DNA from: Leuconostoc rapi
Lineage (GTDB): Bacteria; Bacillota; Bacilli; Lactobacillales; Lactobacillaceae
Direction of reading: 5' to 3'
Length of the DNA: 64,000 nt
Assembly: GCF_016908715.1 (NCBI RefSeq)
Contig: NZ_JAFBEK010000002.1
Span: 62,001 to 126,000, forward strand
In this document: positions 1 to 11,510 of the stretch, in pieces
Layout of the letters: each line of letters begins with the position of its first letter
How positions within the stretch are numbered: the stretch's first letter is position 1
Made by a program: the position numbers and the translations under genes
Notes under the pieces: generated by a model
Database searches by the model: none
What the model saw: only the letters and a program-made list of their open reading frames with translations
What the model was told of the DNA's origin: nothing

Positions 1-1
1 C

Positions 2-1873
2 TATATTGTGGCGCAAGCAAACTCACCTTTGAATGAAGATGGTAGTTTTGTCAAAGAAACAGTTATGGCACGTTTTGGTGAAGAAAACATCGAAACACCA
101 ATCGACCGCATTGATTATATGGACGTTTCGCCCAAACAAGTTGTTTCGGTTGGAACTGCCGCTATTCCTTTCTTAGAAAATGATGATTCGAACCGTGCCC
201 TTATGGGTGCCAACATGCAACGTCAAGCCGTGCCATTGCTTGACCCACATTCGCCATTAGTTGGAACAGGTATTGAATATAAGGCTGCACATGATTCAGG
301 TGTTGCAATGATTTCTCGTGCAGCAGGTGTCGTTGAGTATGTTGATGGTCATGAAATCCGTGTTCGTCGTGAAGATGGTCAATTAGACAACTATGAATTG
401 ATGAAGTTCCGTCGTTCTAACGGTGGTAAAAACTATAACCAAAAGCCTATTGTTCACGAAGGTGAATATGTAGCAGCTGATGAAGTTTTGGCTGATGGCC
501 CCTCAATGGAGCAAGGTGAATTGGCTCTGGGTCAAAACCCATTAATTGCCTTTATGACATGGCAAGGTTATAACTTCGAAGATGCGATTGTATTAAACGA
601 ACGTTTGGTACGTGAAGATGTCTATACTTCAATTCATATTGAAGAATATGATTCAGAAGCACGAGATACAAAACTTGGGCCGGAAGAAATGACACGTGAA
701 ATTCCTAACACTGGTGAAGACCAGTTAAAGGATTTAGATGCTGATGGTATTATTCGCGTTGGTGCTGAGGTGCATGATGGGGATATCTTGGTTGGTAAGG
801 TAACACCTAAGGGTGTCACAGAATTGTCAGCTGAAGAACGTTTGTTGCATGCTATTTTCGGTGAAAAAGCGCGTGAAGTACGAGATACATCATTGCGTGT
901 CCCTCATGGTGGTGGCGGTGTTGTTCAAAACATCCGTATTTATACACCTGAAAATGGGGATGAACTTGCGCCTGGTGTGAACATGATGGTTCGTGTTTAT
1001 ATTGCACAAAAGCGTAAGATTCAGGTCGGAGATAAGATGGCTGGTCGTCATGGTAACAAGGGAACAGTTTCTGTTGTTGTGCCTGAAGAGGATATGCCAT
1101 ATATGCCAGATGGTACGCCAATTGATATCTTGTTGTCACCCATGGGTGTGCCTTCACGTATGAACATTGGTCAAGTACTTGAATTACATCTTGGATTTGC
1201 TGCCAAAAAGTTAGGTATTCATGTCGCTTCACCTGTGTTTGATGGCGCTAGTGATGATGAAATTGAGGCTGCTTTACGTGAAGCTGGATTGCCACAAGAC
1301 GGTAAGTCTGTTGTATATGATGGTCGTACTGGTGAAGCGTTTGATAAACGTGTTGGTGTTGGTGTTATGCACTATATGAAGTTAGCCCACATGGTTGACG
1401 ATAAAATTCACGCACGTTCAATCGGACCTTACTCACTTGTTACCCAACAACCTTTGGGTGGTAAAGCACAATTTGGTGGTCAGCGTTTCGGTGAAATGGA
1501 AGTTTGGGCACTTGAAGCGTATGGTGCTGCTTATACATTGCAAGAAATTTTGACATATAAGTCAGATGATGTTGCAGGTCGTGTAAAGGTTTACGAATCA
1601 ATCATTAAGGGTGAACCAATTCCTCGTCCTGGCGTGCCCGAATCATTCCGTGTGCTTGTCAAGGAGTTACAGGCACTTGGATTGGATATGCAAGTGTTGG
1701 ACGGTGCAGGTAGTGAAGTTGAATTACGTCAAATGGACGAAGATGATTCGATTTTACCAGTTGATGCGCTTGAAAAGCTTGTACGTTCAAATCCTGATTT
1801 GTTAAACAAAGAAGATGATGAAGTTGCAGCCGCTTTCTCAAAGGTTGAAGCTCAAAATAATACTGAAGACTAA
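2..1873 (+). CDS. rpoB: DNA-directed RNA polymerase subunit beta, 3' part
   Basis: This is the C-terminal half or so of the RNA polymerase beta subunit; the reading frame is already open at base 2 and the gene begins outside the window. The frame starts [10 protein letters not shown], a typical internal RpoB stretch. Family landmarks follow in order: [14 protein letters not shown], the [13 protein letters not shown] segment, the [18 protein letters not shown] active-site region, [14 protein letters not shown], and the [20 protein letters not shown] block that contacts beta-prime, followed by an acidic tail. The GTG at base 8 is not a start. It is followed after 152 bases by rpoC, as in most bacteria. 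Confidence 0.98.
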   Translation, partial: YIVAQANSPLNEDGSFVKETVMARFGEENIETPIDRIDYMDVSPKQVVSVGTAAIPFLENDDSNRALMGANMQRQAVPLLDPHSPLVGTGIEYKAAHDSGVAMISRAAGVVEYVDGHEIRVRREDGQLDNYELMKFRRSNGGKNYNQKPIVHEGEYVAADEVLADGPSMEQGELALGQNPLIAFMTWQGYNFEDAIVLNERLVREDVYTSIHIEEYDSEARDTKLGPEEMTREIPNTGEDQLKDLDADGIIRVGAEVHDGDILVGKVTPKGVTELSAEERLLHAIFGEKAREVRDTSLRVPHGGGGVVQNIRIYTPENGDELAPGVNMMVRVYIAQKRKIQVGDKMAGRHGNKGTVSVVVPEEDMPYMPDGTPIDILLSPMGVPSRMNIGQVLELHLGFAAKKLGIHVASPVFDGASDDEIEAALREAGLPQDGKSVVYDGRTGEAFDKRVGVGVMHYMKLAHMVDDKIHARSIGPYSLVTQQPLGGKAQFGGQRFGEMEVWALEAYGAAYTLQEILTYKSDDVAGRVKVYESIIKGEPIPRPGVPESFRVLVKELQALGLDMQVLDGAGSEVELRQMDEDDSILPVDALEKLVRSNPDLLNKEDDEVAAAFSKVEAQNNTED

Positions 1874-1888
1874 ACTTAATATAAGACA

Positions 1889-1916
1889 AAACGTGTCATG
1901 CAGATGCAACACGTTT
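1889..1916 (+). other. Inverted repeat between rpoB and rpoC
   Basis: An 8-bp perfect stem (1889-1896 with 1909-1916) encloses a 12-base loop. It is not followed by a clear T-run, so it is not a convincing terminator. It may be an RNA processing or pausing hairpin in the rpoBC message. The remaining rpoB-rpoC spacer shows no good promoter. Confidence 0.4.
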
Positions 1917-2025
1917 GTTGTCAGGTGTTTTTGATTATCTTTAATTGAAAACAGCTTATAGCAAACGTGAAGTTATCTGTTATTGGGCGTTGACGTCATA
2001 AATAACGAAAGGGAACAGCAAATAG

Positions 2026-5000
2026 ATGGCAATCGATGTTAATAAGTTCGAAAGCATGCAAATCGGTTTGGCTTCTCCTGATAAGATCCGTTCATGGTCT
2101 TATGGTGAAGTAAAGAAGCCGGAAACGATTAACTATCGCACACTCAAACCTGAAAAAGATGGTTTGTTTGATGAACGTATTTTTGGACCCACAAAAGATT
2201 ATGAGTGCGCTTGTGGTAAGTATAAGCGTATTCGATATAAAGGAATTGTTTGTGATCGCTGTGGTGTTGAAGTAACATCATCAAAAGTTCGTAGAGAACG
2301 TATGGGGCACATCGAGTTAGCTGCGCCTGTTACACATATTTGGTATTTTAAGGGTATTCCATCACGAATGGGGCTTGTCCTAGATATGTCACCACGTTCA
2401 CTTGAAGAAATTATTTATTTTGCTTCGTATGTTGTCATTGAACCTGGTGATGCACCTGTCGAAAAAAAGCAGTTAATGACAGAACGTGAATATCGCGAGT
2501 TAAAGCGAGAACACGGTGCTAGTTTTAAGGCAGGCATGGGTGCTGAAGCAATTAAAGATTTGCTAGCCAATGTCGACTTAGAAGCTGAAGCAGATCAACT
2601 CAAGCGTGAATTACAAGAAGCAACTGGTCAAAAGCGTGTCCGTGCGGTACGCCGTTTAGATATTATAGAGGCTTTTTTCCAATCTGATAATAAACCACAG
2701 TGGATGGTAATGGATGTTATTCCAGTTATTCCACCAGACTTACGTCCAATGGTTCAATTGGAAGGTGGGCGCTTTGCCACATCCGATTTAAATGATTTGT
2801 ACCGTCGTGTCATTAACCGTAATAACCGTTTGAAACGTTTGCTCGATTTGAATGCACCAGGTATTATTGTTCAGAACGAAAAACGTATGTTACAAGAAGC
2901 CGTTGATGCGTTGATTGATAACGGTCGTCGCGGTCGTCCAGTGGCTGGCCCCGGAAATCGTCCTTTGAAGTCTCTTTCTCATATGCTGAAGGGTAAGCAG
3001 GGGCGTTTCCGTCAAAACTTGTTGGGTAAGCGTGTTGATTATTCAGGCCGTTCAGTTATTGATGTTGGCCCATTCTTAAAGATGAATCAAATGGGATTGC
3101 CACGTCCAATGGCAATTGAATTGTTCCGACCATTTATCATGAAGGAACTGACAACCCGTAAGTTAGCTGGAAATGTTAAATCTGCTAAACGTAAGATTGA
3201 TAAGGCTGATGAAGATGTGATGGATGTCTTAGAAGATGTGATCAAAGAGCATCCAGTTCTTTTGAACAGAGCACCTACGTTACATCGTTTGGGAATTCAA
3301 GCTTTTGAACCTGTTTTGGTTTCAGGTAAAGCTATGCGTTTGCATCCATTGGTTACAGAAGCCTATAATGCTGATTTTGATGGTGATCAGATGGCTATTC
3401 ACGTGCCTTTGTCTGATGAAGCACAAGCAGAAGCGCGTTTGTTAATGCTTGCTGCTGGTCATATTTTGGCACCTAAAGATGGGAAGCCAATTGTTGCGCC
3501 ATCACAGGACATGGTTATTGGAAACTATTACTTAACGGCTGAAGAAATTGGTCGTGAAGGTGAGGGCATGATTTTCTCATCTGTGGAAGAAGCAAAAATT
3601 GCCTTCGCAAGTAAAGTTGTTCATTATCATACACGTATCGGGATACAAACATCTTCATTCCCAGCTGCAAAACCATTTACAGATGAACAACGTTCAAAAA
3701 TTATGATTACATCAGTCGGTAAGTTGATTTTTAATGAAATCTTACCTGTTGATTTTCCATATATTAATGAACCATCTGAAGATAACTTTAAAGGTATCAA
3801 TAATGACTTCTTTATTGAGGCTGGCGAAAATATTCATGATTATTTAGCTGATACAACCATTGTAAGTGCCTTTAAAAAAGGATTCTTATCTGATGTTATC
3901 GCTGAAGTTTATAAGCGTTATAAAGTAACGGAAACATCATTATTGTTAGATCGTATGAAGGACCTTGGTTATGAAAAATCAACGGAGTCTGGTTTGACGG
4001 TTTCAATGAACGATGTAACAGAACTAACTGAAAAGCCTGCTATTTTGGAAGATGCTCACAAGCAAGTCGCAACTGTTACAAAACAGTTCCGTCGTGGTTT
4101 GATCACTGATGATGAGCGTTACCAACGTGTTACTGAAATTTGGACAAAAGCAAAAGATGTTATTCAAGATAAACTGATTGATTTATTTGAACCAACAAAC
4201 CCCATCTTCATGATGCAAGATTCTGGGGCTCGTGGTAACATTTCGAACTTCGTTCAATTAGCAGGTATGCGTGGCTTGATGGCTGGCCCTGGTGGTAAGA
4301 TCATTGAGTTGCCTGTTACTGCTAACTTCCGTGAAGGCTTGACAGTGATGGAAATGTTTATTTCTACTCACGGAGCCCGTAAGGGTATGTCAGATACGGC
4401 CTTGAAAACGGCTAACTCGGGTTACTTGACACGTCGATTAGTTGATGTTGCGCAAGATGTTATTGTGCGTGAATGGAATAACGACTCTGACCGTGGTGTT
4501 GCTGTTAAGGCGATTATGGATGGTAACTCAGTTGTTGAACCATTATACGATCGTATCTTAGGTCGTTATGCTATGAAATCTGTCTTTAACCCAGAAACGG
4601 GTGAAAAAATTGTTTCGCGTAACGAAATGATTGATGAAGATGTTGCTAAAGCAATTGTTGCGACAGGTATTGAAGAAGTTACTATTCGTTCTGTCTTTAC
4701 ATCGACAACGGAACACGGTGTTTCTGTTCTGGATTATGGTCGTAACTTAGCTACTGGTGAAGAAGTTGAAGTTGGTGAAGCTGTTGGAACTGTTGCGGCG
4801 CAATCAATCGGAGAACCTGGTACACAGCTAACAATGCGTAACTTCCATACGGGTGGTGTTGCTGGTGGTAATGATATCACTCAAGGTTTGCCTCGTGTGC
4901 AAGAAATTGTTGAAGCACGTATTCCTAAGGGACGTGCTGAAATTTCAGAAGTTACTGGTGTAGTCGTTGCTATCGAAGAAAACCCAGCTGAACGTACGAA

Positions 5001-5688
5001 GGCTGTTACAATCGAAGGCGAAACAGATACACGTACCTACACTTTGCCATTATCAGCACGCATGCGCTTTGCTGAAGGTGATGCCATTCAACGTGGTGAT
5101 GCCATTAATGAAGGCCCTATTGATCCAAAGGAATTGCTAGCTGTTACAGATACATTGACAACAGAGTCATACATGTTAACAGAAATCCAAAAAGTTTATC
5201 GTTTGCAAGGTATTGAGGTCTCTGATAAGCATATTGAAGTTATGATTCGTCAAATGTTGCGTAAGATTCGTGTGATGGATCCAGGTGAAACTAATCTGCT
5301 ACCAGGTATGTTGATGGACATTGCTGACTTTAAGCGTGCTAATGAAACAGCATTGTTTGCTGGACAAGTACCAGCGACTGCTCGACCAGTGTTACTTGGT
5401 ATTACTAAGGCTGCCTTGGAGACAAATTCATTCTTGTCAGCTGCATCATTCCAAGAAACAACACGTGTCTTAACGGACGCAGCTATTCGTGGTAAAAATG
5501 ATCCGTTGGTAGGTTTGAAAGAAAACGTTATCATTGGTAAAATTATTCCTGCTGGAACTGGTATGGCAGAATATCGTAAAATTAAGAGCAAGGTTGTTGG
5601 CGATGTTATTGCACAACCTGACGTTGATAATGTTGCGACACCTGATATTCCAAAATTGGATGATGTTGCAAAAACGTTTGAAGAATAA
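2026..5688 (+). CDS. rpoC: DNA-directed RNA polymerase subunit beta-prime
   Basis: This is the 1220-residue catalytic beta-prime subunit. The start has a ribosome binding site, gaaaggg, at 2007-2013. Zinc site 1 is intact near residues 60-80 (CACGKY and VCDRCGVE). The Mg-binding catalytic motif NADFDGDQM lies near residue 448, and the trigger-loop and bridge-helix blocks ([40 protein letters not shown]) are present. The second zinc site, which in most bacteria has four cysteines (one after VRE..., three in TCxTxHGVCxxCYGRN), is gone: here the sequence near residue 892 reads [18 protein letters not shown] and the upstream cysteine position is also replaced. A strong terminator follows. Confidence 0.98.
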   Translation: MAIDVNKFESMQIGLASPDKIRSWSYGEVKKPETINYRTLKPEKDGLFDERIFGPTKDYECACGKYKRIRYKGIVCDRCGVEVTSSKVRRERMGHIELAAPVTHIWYFKGIPSRMGLVLDMSPRSLEEIIYFASYVVIEPGDAPVEKKQLMTEREYRELKREHGASFKAGMGAEAIKDLLANVDLEAEADQLKRELQEATGQKRVRAVRRLDIIEAFFQSDNKPQWMVMDVIPVIPPDLRPMVQLEGGRFATSDLNDLYRRVINRNNRLKRLLDLNAPGIIVQNEKRMLQEAVDALIDNGRRGRPVAGPGNRPLKSLSHMLKGKQGRFRQNLLGKRVDYSGRSVIDVGPFLKMNQMGLPRPMAIELFRPFIMKELTTRKLAGNVKSAKRKIDKADEDVMDVLEDVIKEHPVLLNRAPTLHRLGIQAFEPVLVSGKAMRLHPLVTEAYNADFDGDQMAIHVPLSDEAQAEARLLMLAAGHILAPKDGKPIVAPSQDMVIGNYYLTAEEIGREGEGMIFSSVEEAKIAFASKVVHYHTRIGIQTSSFPAAKPFTDEQRSKIMITSVGKLIFNEILPVDFPYINEPSEDNFKGINNDFFIEAGENIHDYLADTTIVSAFKKGFLSDVIAEVYKRYKVTETSLLLDRMKDLGYEKSTESGLTVSMNDVTELTEKPAILEDAHKQVATVTKQFRRGLITDDERYQRVTEIWTKAKDVIQDKLIDLFEPTNPIFMMQDSGARGNISNFVQLAGMRGLMAGPGGKIIELPVTANFREGLTVMEMFISTHGARKGMSDTALKTANSGYLTRRLVDVAQDVIVREWNNDSDRGVAVKAIMDGNSVVEPLYDRILGRYAMKSVFNPETGEKIVSRNEMIDEDVAKAIVATGIEEVTIRSVFTSTTEHGVSVLDYGRNLATGEEVEVGEAVGTVAAQSIGEPGTQLTMRNFHTGGVAGGNDITQGLPRVQEIVEARIPKGRAEISEVTGVVVAIEENPAERTKAVTIEGETDTRTYTLPLSARMRFAEGDAIQRGDAINEGPIDPKELLAVTDTLTTESYMLTEIQKVYRLQGIEVSDKHIEVMIRQMLRKIRVMDPGETNLLPGMLMDIADFKRANETALFAGQVPATARPVLLGITKAALETNSFLSAASFQETTRVLTDAAIRGKNDPLVGLKENVIIGKIIPAGTGMAEYRKIKSKVVGDVIAQPDVDNVATPDIPKLDDVAKTFEE

Positions 5689-5744
5689 GTAGGGTGTTAA
5701 TACAACTGCTTGCCGTTGATTTGTAAATTTATTATTAAGCGTGA

Positions 5745-5788
5745 GCCTCTCAAAATTTTGTTTAAAGCAAAATTTTGAGAGGCTTTTT
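5745..5788 (+). terminator. rpoBC terminator
   Basis: A perfect 16-bp stem (5745-5760 with 5768-5783) with a 7-base loop is followed directly by five Ts. Confidence 0.93.
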
Positions 5789-5907
5789 ACGTTAAATAAC
5801 AGACAATCTATCATAAAAATGATACTAAAAAAACAGTTCAATCCTGAACTAAAGATGATAAAATGATCGCTAAATAAATTAATTTAACCAGTTATGACAA
5901 AAATGAT

Positions 5908-5945
5908 ACCAAGTATGCCAAAACTATAGGTATACTTGGTTTTTT
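5908..5945 (+). terminator. Second intrinsic terminator upstream of mrnC
   Basis: A 12-bp stem (5908-5919 with 5929-5940, one G-U pair), a 9-base loop and a following T-run form a second terminator only 120 bases after the rpoC one. No gene is visible between them. The stretch 5789-5907 is A+T-rich and holds only a weak promoter-like pair (TTCAAT at 5837, TAAAAT at 5859). Confidence 0.75.
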
Positions 5946-6010
5946 GATTTACACTAAGATAGTTGTTCTGCAGAACGCACAAAACTAATACATGGGATAC
6001 GAATCTCGCG

Positions 6011-6016
6011 TATAAT
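6011..6016 (+). promoter_or_regulatory. -10 element of mrnC-rlmB, possibly leaderless
   Basis: TATAAT at 6011-6016 ends six bases before the mrnC ATG at 6023, so transcription should begin at or next to the start codon. No good -35 sequence is visible at 17 bases, and there is no Shine-Dalgarno sequence. Confidence 0.55.
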
Positions 6017-6022
6017 AGAAAT

Positions 6023-6430
6023 ATGAAGAATTTACAATATGAACAAATGAATGGATTATCGTTAGCTTATATCGGTGATGCAATTTACGAACTTGAAGTG
6101 CGCCAGCACTTGCTCTCTTTAGGCTTGACGAAAGTTAATGACCTTCAAAAGCGTAGTAAACAGTATGTTTCAGCTAAAGCACATGCTGCACTGTTTGAGT
6201 GTATGATGACGGATGATACCCTAACAGAAAGTGAATTTATTTATTTTAAACGTGGTCGAAATGCCAAGTCACACACCAAGGCAAAAAATACAGATGTTGT
6301 TACGTATCGTATTTCAACAGGTATTGAGGCATTATTTGGGTTCTTGTATTTATCAGGGCAAACAAAACGGTTAAGCGAATTAATGGATTGGATCTTTTTA
6401 CAGGTAGAATCAGGGAGAGCAAGCAAATGA
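6023..6430 (+). CDS. mrnC: Mini-ribonuclease III
   Basis: This is a 135-residue RNase III-like endonuclease without a double-stranded-RNA-binding domain, which in Bacillus matures the ends of 23S rRNA. The N-terminal motif LAYIGDAIYELEVRQHL carries the catalytic acidic residue, and the second motif GRNAKSHTKAKNTDV is typical of the family. The longer reading frame begins at a TTG at 5963, but homology starts around NGLSLAYIGDA, so ATG 6023 is preferred. No ribosome binding site precedes it. The 3' end overlaps rlmB by four bases (ATGA), so the two 23S rRNA maturation and modification genes are translationally coupled. Confidence 0.93.
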   Translation: MKNLQYEQMNGLSLAYIGDAIYELEVRQHLLSLGLTKVNDLQKRSKQYVSAKAHAALFECMMTDDTLTESEFIYFKRGRNAKSHTKAKNTDVVTYRISTGIEALFGFLYLSGQTKRLSELMDWIFLQVESGRASK

Positions 6431-7188
6431 AAAATGAACATCAGTCACCTAGTGAAGCGGAATTTATTTACGGTCATTACGCAAGCGTTGAGGCTTTAAA
6501 AGGGACACAAGAGATTAATAAAGTGTGGTTACAAACAGGCCTACAAGATAAGATACGTAATTCAGTGACACAACTAGCTAAGAAAAAAGGGTTGGTCATC
6601 CAACAGGCACCGAAGTCCAAACTGGATGAACTGACAGACGGTGGTAATCACCAAGGCGTCGTGTTAAGTGTGGCATCCTTTAATTATGCCACGATTGATG
6701 ACTTATTTGAGAATGCAAAAAAGCATGAGGCTGAACCATTTTTCCTTATTTTGGACGGTATTGAAGATCCACATAATTTGGGTTCTATTTTACGGACGGC
6801 TGATGCTGCGGGTGTTCATGGCATTATTATTCCAAAACGTCGTGCGGTACAGTTAACAGCGACAGTTGCTAAAATATCCACAGGTGCCATTGAACATGTA
6901 CCTGTAACACGTGTAACCAATTTGGTAAACACAGTTAGTGAGTTAAAGGAACGCGGCGTTTGGGTGTTTGGAACGGACATGGCTGGTGAGGATTATCGTC
7001 GTTGGGATGCTAAAGGTGCGACTGCGTTAATTATTGGTAATGAGGGGAAAGGCATTTCGCCATTACTTAAGAAAAAAGTAGATAGTATGATAACGATTCC
7101 AATGGTGGGGCATGTCCAAAGCTTAAATGCTAGTGTCGCAGCAAGTTTGTTAATTTATCAAGGGTTTAGCTCGCGAAATCCATTATAA
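6427..7188 (+). CDS. rlmB: 23S rRNA 2'-O-methyltransferase, TrmH/RlmB family
   Basis: This 253-residue SPOUT methyltransferase is expected to methylate G2251 of 23S rRNA using S-adenosylmethionine. The N-terminal substrate-binding domain opens with IYGHYASVEAL. The SPOUT domain carries the three motifs: ILDGIEDPHNLGSILRTADAAG, IIGNEGKGI, and IPMVGHVQSLNASVAASLLIYQ, the last forming the trefoil knot. The start at 6427 has agggag at 6412-6417 and overlaps the mrnC stop. Confidence 0.95.
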   Translation: MKNEHQSPSEAEFIYGHYASVEALKGTQEINKVWLQTGLQDKIRNSVTQLAKKKGLVIQQAPKSKLDELTDGGNHQGVVLSVASFNYATIDDLFENAKKHEAEPFFLILDGIEDPHNLGSILRTADAAGVHGIIIPKRRAVQLTATVAKISTGAIEHVPVTRVTNLVNTVSELKERGVWVFGTDMAGEDYRRWDAKGATALIIGNEGKGISPLLKKKVDSMITIPMVGHVQSLNASVAASLLIYQGFSSRNPL

Positions 7189-7249
7189 TTGGCGATTGAA
7201 GTGCGCGTTATTTTTGCACTTTGATCACACTTATGGTGGGAGAATAAAA

Positions 7250-7810
7250 GTGGTAAAAGATAATTTAGTTGCAGCGGTTCGTGCCGCGCAAAAAGGGCAT
7301 GACTTTGCTTATGATGTTTTAATTAAACATCTTCGAGGTGCAATTTATGATGTGCATCGTCGAAAAATTAGTAGTCGAATTACGGCTGATGATTGGTATT
7401 CAGACGGCTTAGAGATTTTGATTAAGTGCGTTAATAAGTATGATACACAACAGCCACGTGCTAAGTTTTCAACTTACTATATTACAGCATTATCCAATCA
7501 TGCGACAGATTTAGTCCGGTCCTATTATACTGCTAAAGCGGACTTCGAAAAAACAATTGTTTCGGAAAGTAGTGATGAAGCAGGGACATTATTTAATTTA
7601 GGAACAGATACTTATAATCCGGAACATCTATGTTTATTGCGTGATATGTTAAGTACAACAGAAGTCGCTAAAACACCAGAATTTAAACAAGCAGTTTTGC
7701 AAATTTTAGGGGTTGGTGATCAGAAAATAGGGGACCAAACGAGACGCTTAGAGCAAATGCAATATCGCTTGAAAAAAGCGTTGCAAGTTGCAATTACAGC
7801 GTCTTCGTGA
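7250..7810 (+). CDS. ComX/SigH-like alternative sigma factor
   Basis: This 186-residue protein looks like the small RNA polymerase sigma factors (ComX/SigH group) that switch on competence genes in lactic acid bacteria. It has a region-2-like segment (ADDWYSDGLEILIKCVNKYD, then RAKFSTYYITALSNHATDLVR, resembling sigma regions 2.2-2.4) and a short C-terminal part. The frame extends up to a TTG at 7196, but GTG 7250 has a good ribosome binding site (ggtgggagaa, 7235-7244) and is the better start. It lies directly after rlmB. Late competence genes comFA and comFC occur about 8 kb downstream. The assignment rests on overall resemblance rather than a single diagnostic motif. Confidence 0.75.
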   Translation: MVKDNLVAAVRAAQKGHDFAYDVLIKHLRGAIYDVHRRKISSRITADDWYSDGLEILIKCVNKYDTQQPRAKFSTYYITALSNHATDLVRSYYTAKADFEKTIVSESSDEAGTLFNLGTDTYNPEHLCLLRDMLSTTEVAKTPEFKQAVLQILGVGDQKIGDQTRRLEQMQYRLKKALQVAITASS

Positions 7811-7849
7811 AATAATTGAGATAGAAACCGTGTTTCAATCACCTCTCTG

Positions 7850-9225
<1,376 letters not shown>

Positions 9226-9238
9226 TAAGATTTATTTT

Positions 9239-9268
9239 AAAGTCATACCTTTTGGGATGACTTTTTTA
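9239..9268 (+). terminator. eno terminator
   Basis: The stem AAAGTCAT/ATGACTTT (9239-9246 with 9257-9264) has an inner CC/GG extension and is followed by a T-run. Confidence 0.85.
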
Positions 9269-9328
9269 GTACATAAATTTATAAGTATTGTTGTAAAATG
9301 AATCTTTGGTGTGGGATCGGGGCTAAAA

Positions 9329-9913
9329 ATGAATATGACAAATATAAAACGTTGCCAGTGGGTAGCTAAATATCAAGATACAGACATAATGGTGAGTTAT
9401 CATGATCAAGAATGGGGACATCCTTTGCGCGATGATGATCGTCTTTTATTTGAATTACTGACATTGGAAATTTTTCAAGCTGGATTAAGTTGGGAAATAT
9501 CGTTGAAAAAGCGACCAGGATTGAAGTTAGCGTTTTATGATTTTGACATTGAAAATGTTAGTCATATGACTGAATCAGACGCGCAAAAATTGAAGGAAAA
9601 TCCTAATATTATTCGCAATAGCTTGAAAATTGCGGCAACCATTTCCAATGCAAACGCAATCAAAAATGTTAAAGATGATTTTGGAAGTTTTTCTAATTAT
9701 ATGTGGCATTTTACTGATAATCAGGTGATTGATCATCAAGTTGTGGCGTATCAAGATGTTGTTTCTCAAAATGAATTATCTCAAATTATTTCAAAAGATA
9801 TGAAAAAAAGAGGGTTCAAATTTACAGGACCGGTAACAATTTACTCATATTTGCAAGGTATGGGTGTCATTAATGATCATGAAATGACATGCGACTGGAA
9901 GTATCATGATTAG
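9329..9913 (+). CDS. tag: DNA-3-methyladenine glycosylase I
   Basis: This 194-residue base-excision repair enzyme removes 3-methyladenine from alkylated DNA. Family marks are RCQWVAKYQD, the YHDQEWGHPLRDDDRLLFELLTLEIFQAGLSW block with its aromatic base-recognition residues, and the C-terminal FKFTGPVTIYSYLQGMGVINDH motif. The usual zinc-snap residues of Tag are partly recognisable (first Cys in RCQW, His-Cys in DHEMTCDW). ATG 9329 is preferred over an upstream in-frame GTG at 9311 because a cgggg run lies just before it. It stands alone after the eno terminator. Confidence 0.92.
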   Translation: MNMTNIKRCQWVAKYQDTDIMVSYHDQEWGHPLRDDDRLLFELLTLEIFQAGLSWEISLKKRPGLKLAFYDFDIENVSHMTESDAQKLKENPNIIRNSLKIAATISNANAIKNVKDDFGSFSNYMWHFTDNQVIDHQVVAYQDVVSQNELSQIISKDMKKRGFKFTGPVTIYSYLQGMGVINDHEMTCDWKYHD

Positions 9914-9969
9914 TACAATGCTATATTTACAAAATATATAACCTTTCTATATGTTTATCATTAAAAAAA

Positions 9970-9998
9970 TTAACTTCATATGATAAACTGAATATAAA
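9970..9998 (+). promoter_or_regulatory. Promoter of the polyphosphate operon
   Basis: TTAACT (9970-9975) and TATAAA (9993-9998) are 17 bases apart, upstream of the gene at 10017. Confidence 0.5.
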
Positions 9999-10016
9999 TA
10001 GATAGTTGAAGTCAAT

Positions 10017-11510
10017 ATGGCGAAATTGAAGGGTATTATATTATTAAGTTCTAGTATGGCAGCATTACAAATTATAGATACCAGAACTGATAAAAAAGTT
10101 GAAAATGTTCATCGTGAGTTCAATGAAAGTGATATTAATGCGTCAGTATTTACTAGCGAAATCATGCGTCGCGCATTGGAACAAATACACCGTTTTCAAC
10201 AATTATTGCGGGATTATGCTGTGATAGATGTGCAATTATTTGGAAGTGAAGCGCTGTCACAGGTTAAAAATGCTGTATACTTTGCTGATCAAATTGAAAG
10301 CACAACAGGGCTGAGAATTAACTGGTTGAATGGTAATCAAGAAAGTTATTATCGTCAACTAGCTGTTCGGCAATCAGATAAATTACAACAAAATTTGTCT
10401 CTTAAAAATAATACGTTTGTGCTTGGTATGAGTTCGAGTCGGATTGATTTAGGTTATTTTGAAAAAAATCGTTTTGAGTTTTCCCAACATTCCGCTATTG
10501 GGCCAGTGAGATTAGCACAATCAATTAATGACATGTCAGTTGAAGTCGCACAAGTAACTGAGTTGGCTGAAGAGTTTATTAATAGTAAATTAGCTGATTT
10601 TTGGCATATGTTGCCACCGTTTAAGCCAACTGAAACGCTTGTCCTACTAGGTGGGGATGCTGCGCAAAATATATTTTTATCCGAACAAAAACATTGGGAA
10701 AGTATCTCAAAAAAACAGATTAAAAATGTCATTAGTAATTTATCAGGTATGAATGATCAAGCCATTATCGATAAATATGCGATTGATTTAAATGATGTTC
10801 CTTTCGCATTAACTGAAATGTTGCTGTTAATGAATGTGATGAATGCCATAGCAGTGGATGAGGTTAACATTAGCGATTTAACGATGCTAGATGGTCTATC
10901 GATGAAGGACGTTCATGATGAAGACGACATTATTACGGCTGCCCGTGGCATTGCGGACAGATACATGGTTGAAGAACGGCACCGCGAAGTCGTGTTGACG
11001 TACGCGCAACAATTATTTGATCGATTGAAAAAAGTGCATCATTTAGATAAACGTGATCGTTTATTGCTTGGAGTCGTCGCCTTAGTGCATGATGTCGGTA
11101 GCTTTATTAATTCGCAAAGGCATTACCAATATTCAGAGGAGATTTTATCAGGTATTGATTTTCATGGATTGTCAACAGTAGAGCAGCGTATGATTGCCTC
11201 TATAGCGCGTTATCATAGCGCGGAAACCCCTGATAGTGCTTTACGTACAGTACAAGATTTTTCACCGCAACAGCGTTTAAGAATTGCTAAACTTGCAGCG
11301 TTACTAAGACTAGCTGATGCCTTAGATGACAGCCGATTACAAAAAATTGATAAATTAACAGTCTCAGTGACGGATAAAAGCATTAAAATTACTGGTCAGT
11401 CGGTTGCTGATCTACAGCTAGAAATTTATACGTTTGATCAAAAAGCTGTTTTTTTTGAAGCTGTGTTTGGGTTACCGATTAGCCTAAAGAGAAAAGGAAG
11501 AAGGGTGTAA
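10017..11510 (+). CDS. Degenerate Ppx/GppA-like protein with C-terminal HD domain
   Basis: This 497-residue protein has the layout of long exopolyphosphatases: an N-terminal Ppx/GppA ATPase-fold region and a C-terminal HD region. The N-terminal active-site motifs are worn away. Where active Ppx has DLGSNS, SGEEEA and D-GG-S loops, this has LLSSSM (about 9-14), NGNQES and GMSSSR. The C-terminal HD region looks better preserved (ALVHDVGSFIN near residue 358, RHYQYSEEIL, IARYHSAE), resembling domain III of E. coli PPX. It begins the operon with ppk and a second, intact ppx, overlapping ppk by one base. A regulatory or scaffold role in polyphosphate turnover is my inference. Confidence 0.75.
   Translation: MAKLKGIILLSSSMAALQIIDTRTDKKVENVHREFNESDINASVFTSEIMRRALEQIHRFQQLLRDYAVIDVQLFGSEALSQVKNAVYFADQIESTTGLRINWLNGNQESYYRQLAVRQSDKLQQNLSLKNNTFVLGMSSSRIDLGYFEKNRFEFSQHSAIGPVRLAQSINDMSVEVAQVTELAEEFINSKLADFWHMLPPFKPTETLVLLGGDAAQNIFLSEQKHWESISKKQIKNVISNLSGMNDQAIIDKYAIDLNDVPFALTEMLLLMNVMNAIAVDEVNISDLTMLDGLSMKDVHDEDDIITAARGIADRYMVEERHREVVLTYAQQLFDRLKKVHHLDKRDRLLLGVVALVHDVGSFINSQRHYQYSEEILSGIDFHGLSTVEQRMIASIARYHSAETPDSALRTVQDFSPQQRLRIAKLAALLRLADALDDSRLQKIDKLTVSVTDKSIKITGQSVADLQLEIYTFDQKAVFFEAVFGLPISLKRKGRRV

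Noticed and set aside
852-1232. 126-residue open frame on the minus strand within rpoB
   Set aside because: It is the antisense shadow of a strongly conserved rpoB region, rich in His/Tyr/Gln as antisense frames of biased codons are, and has no ribosome binding site.
5250-5841. Two minus-strand frames over the end of rpoC
   Set aside because: Both overlap conserved rpoC sequence or its terminator and resemble no protein.
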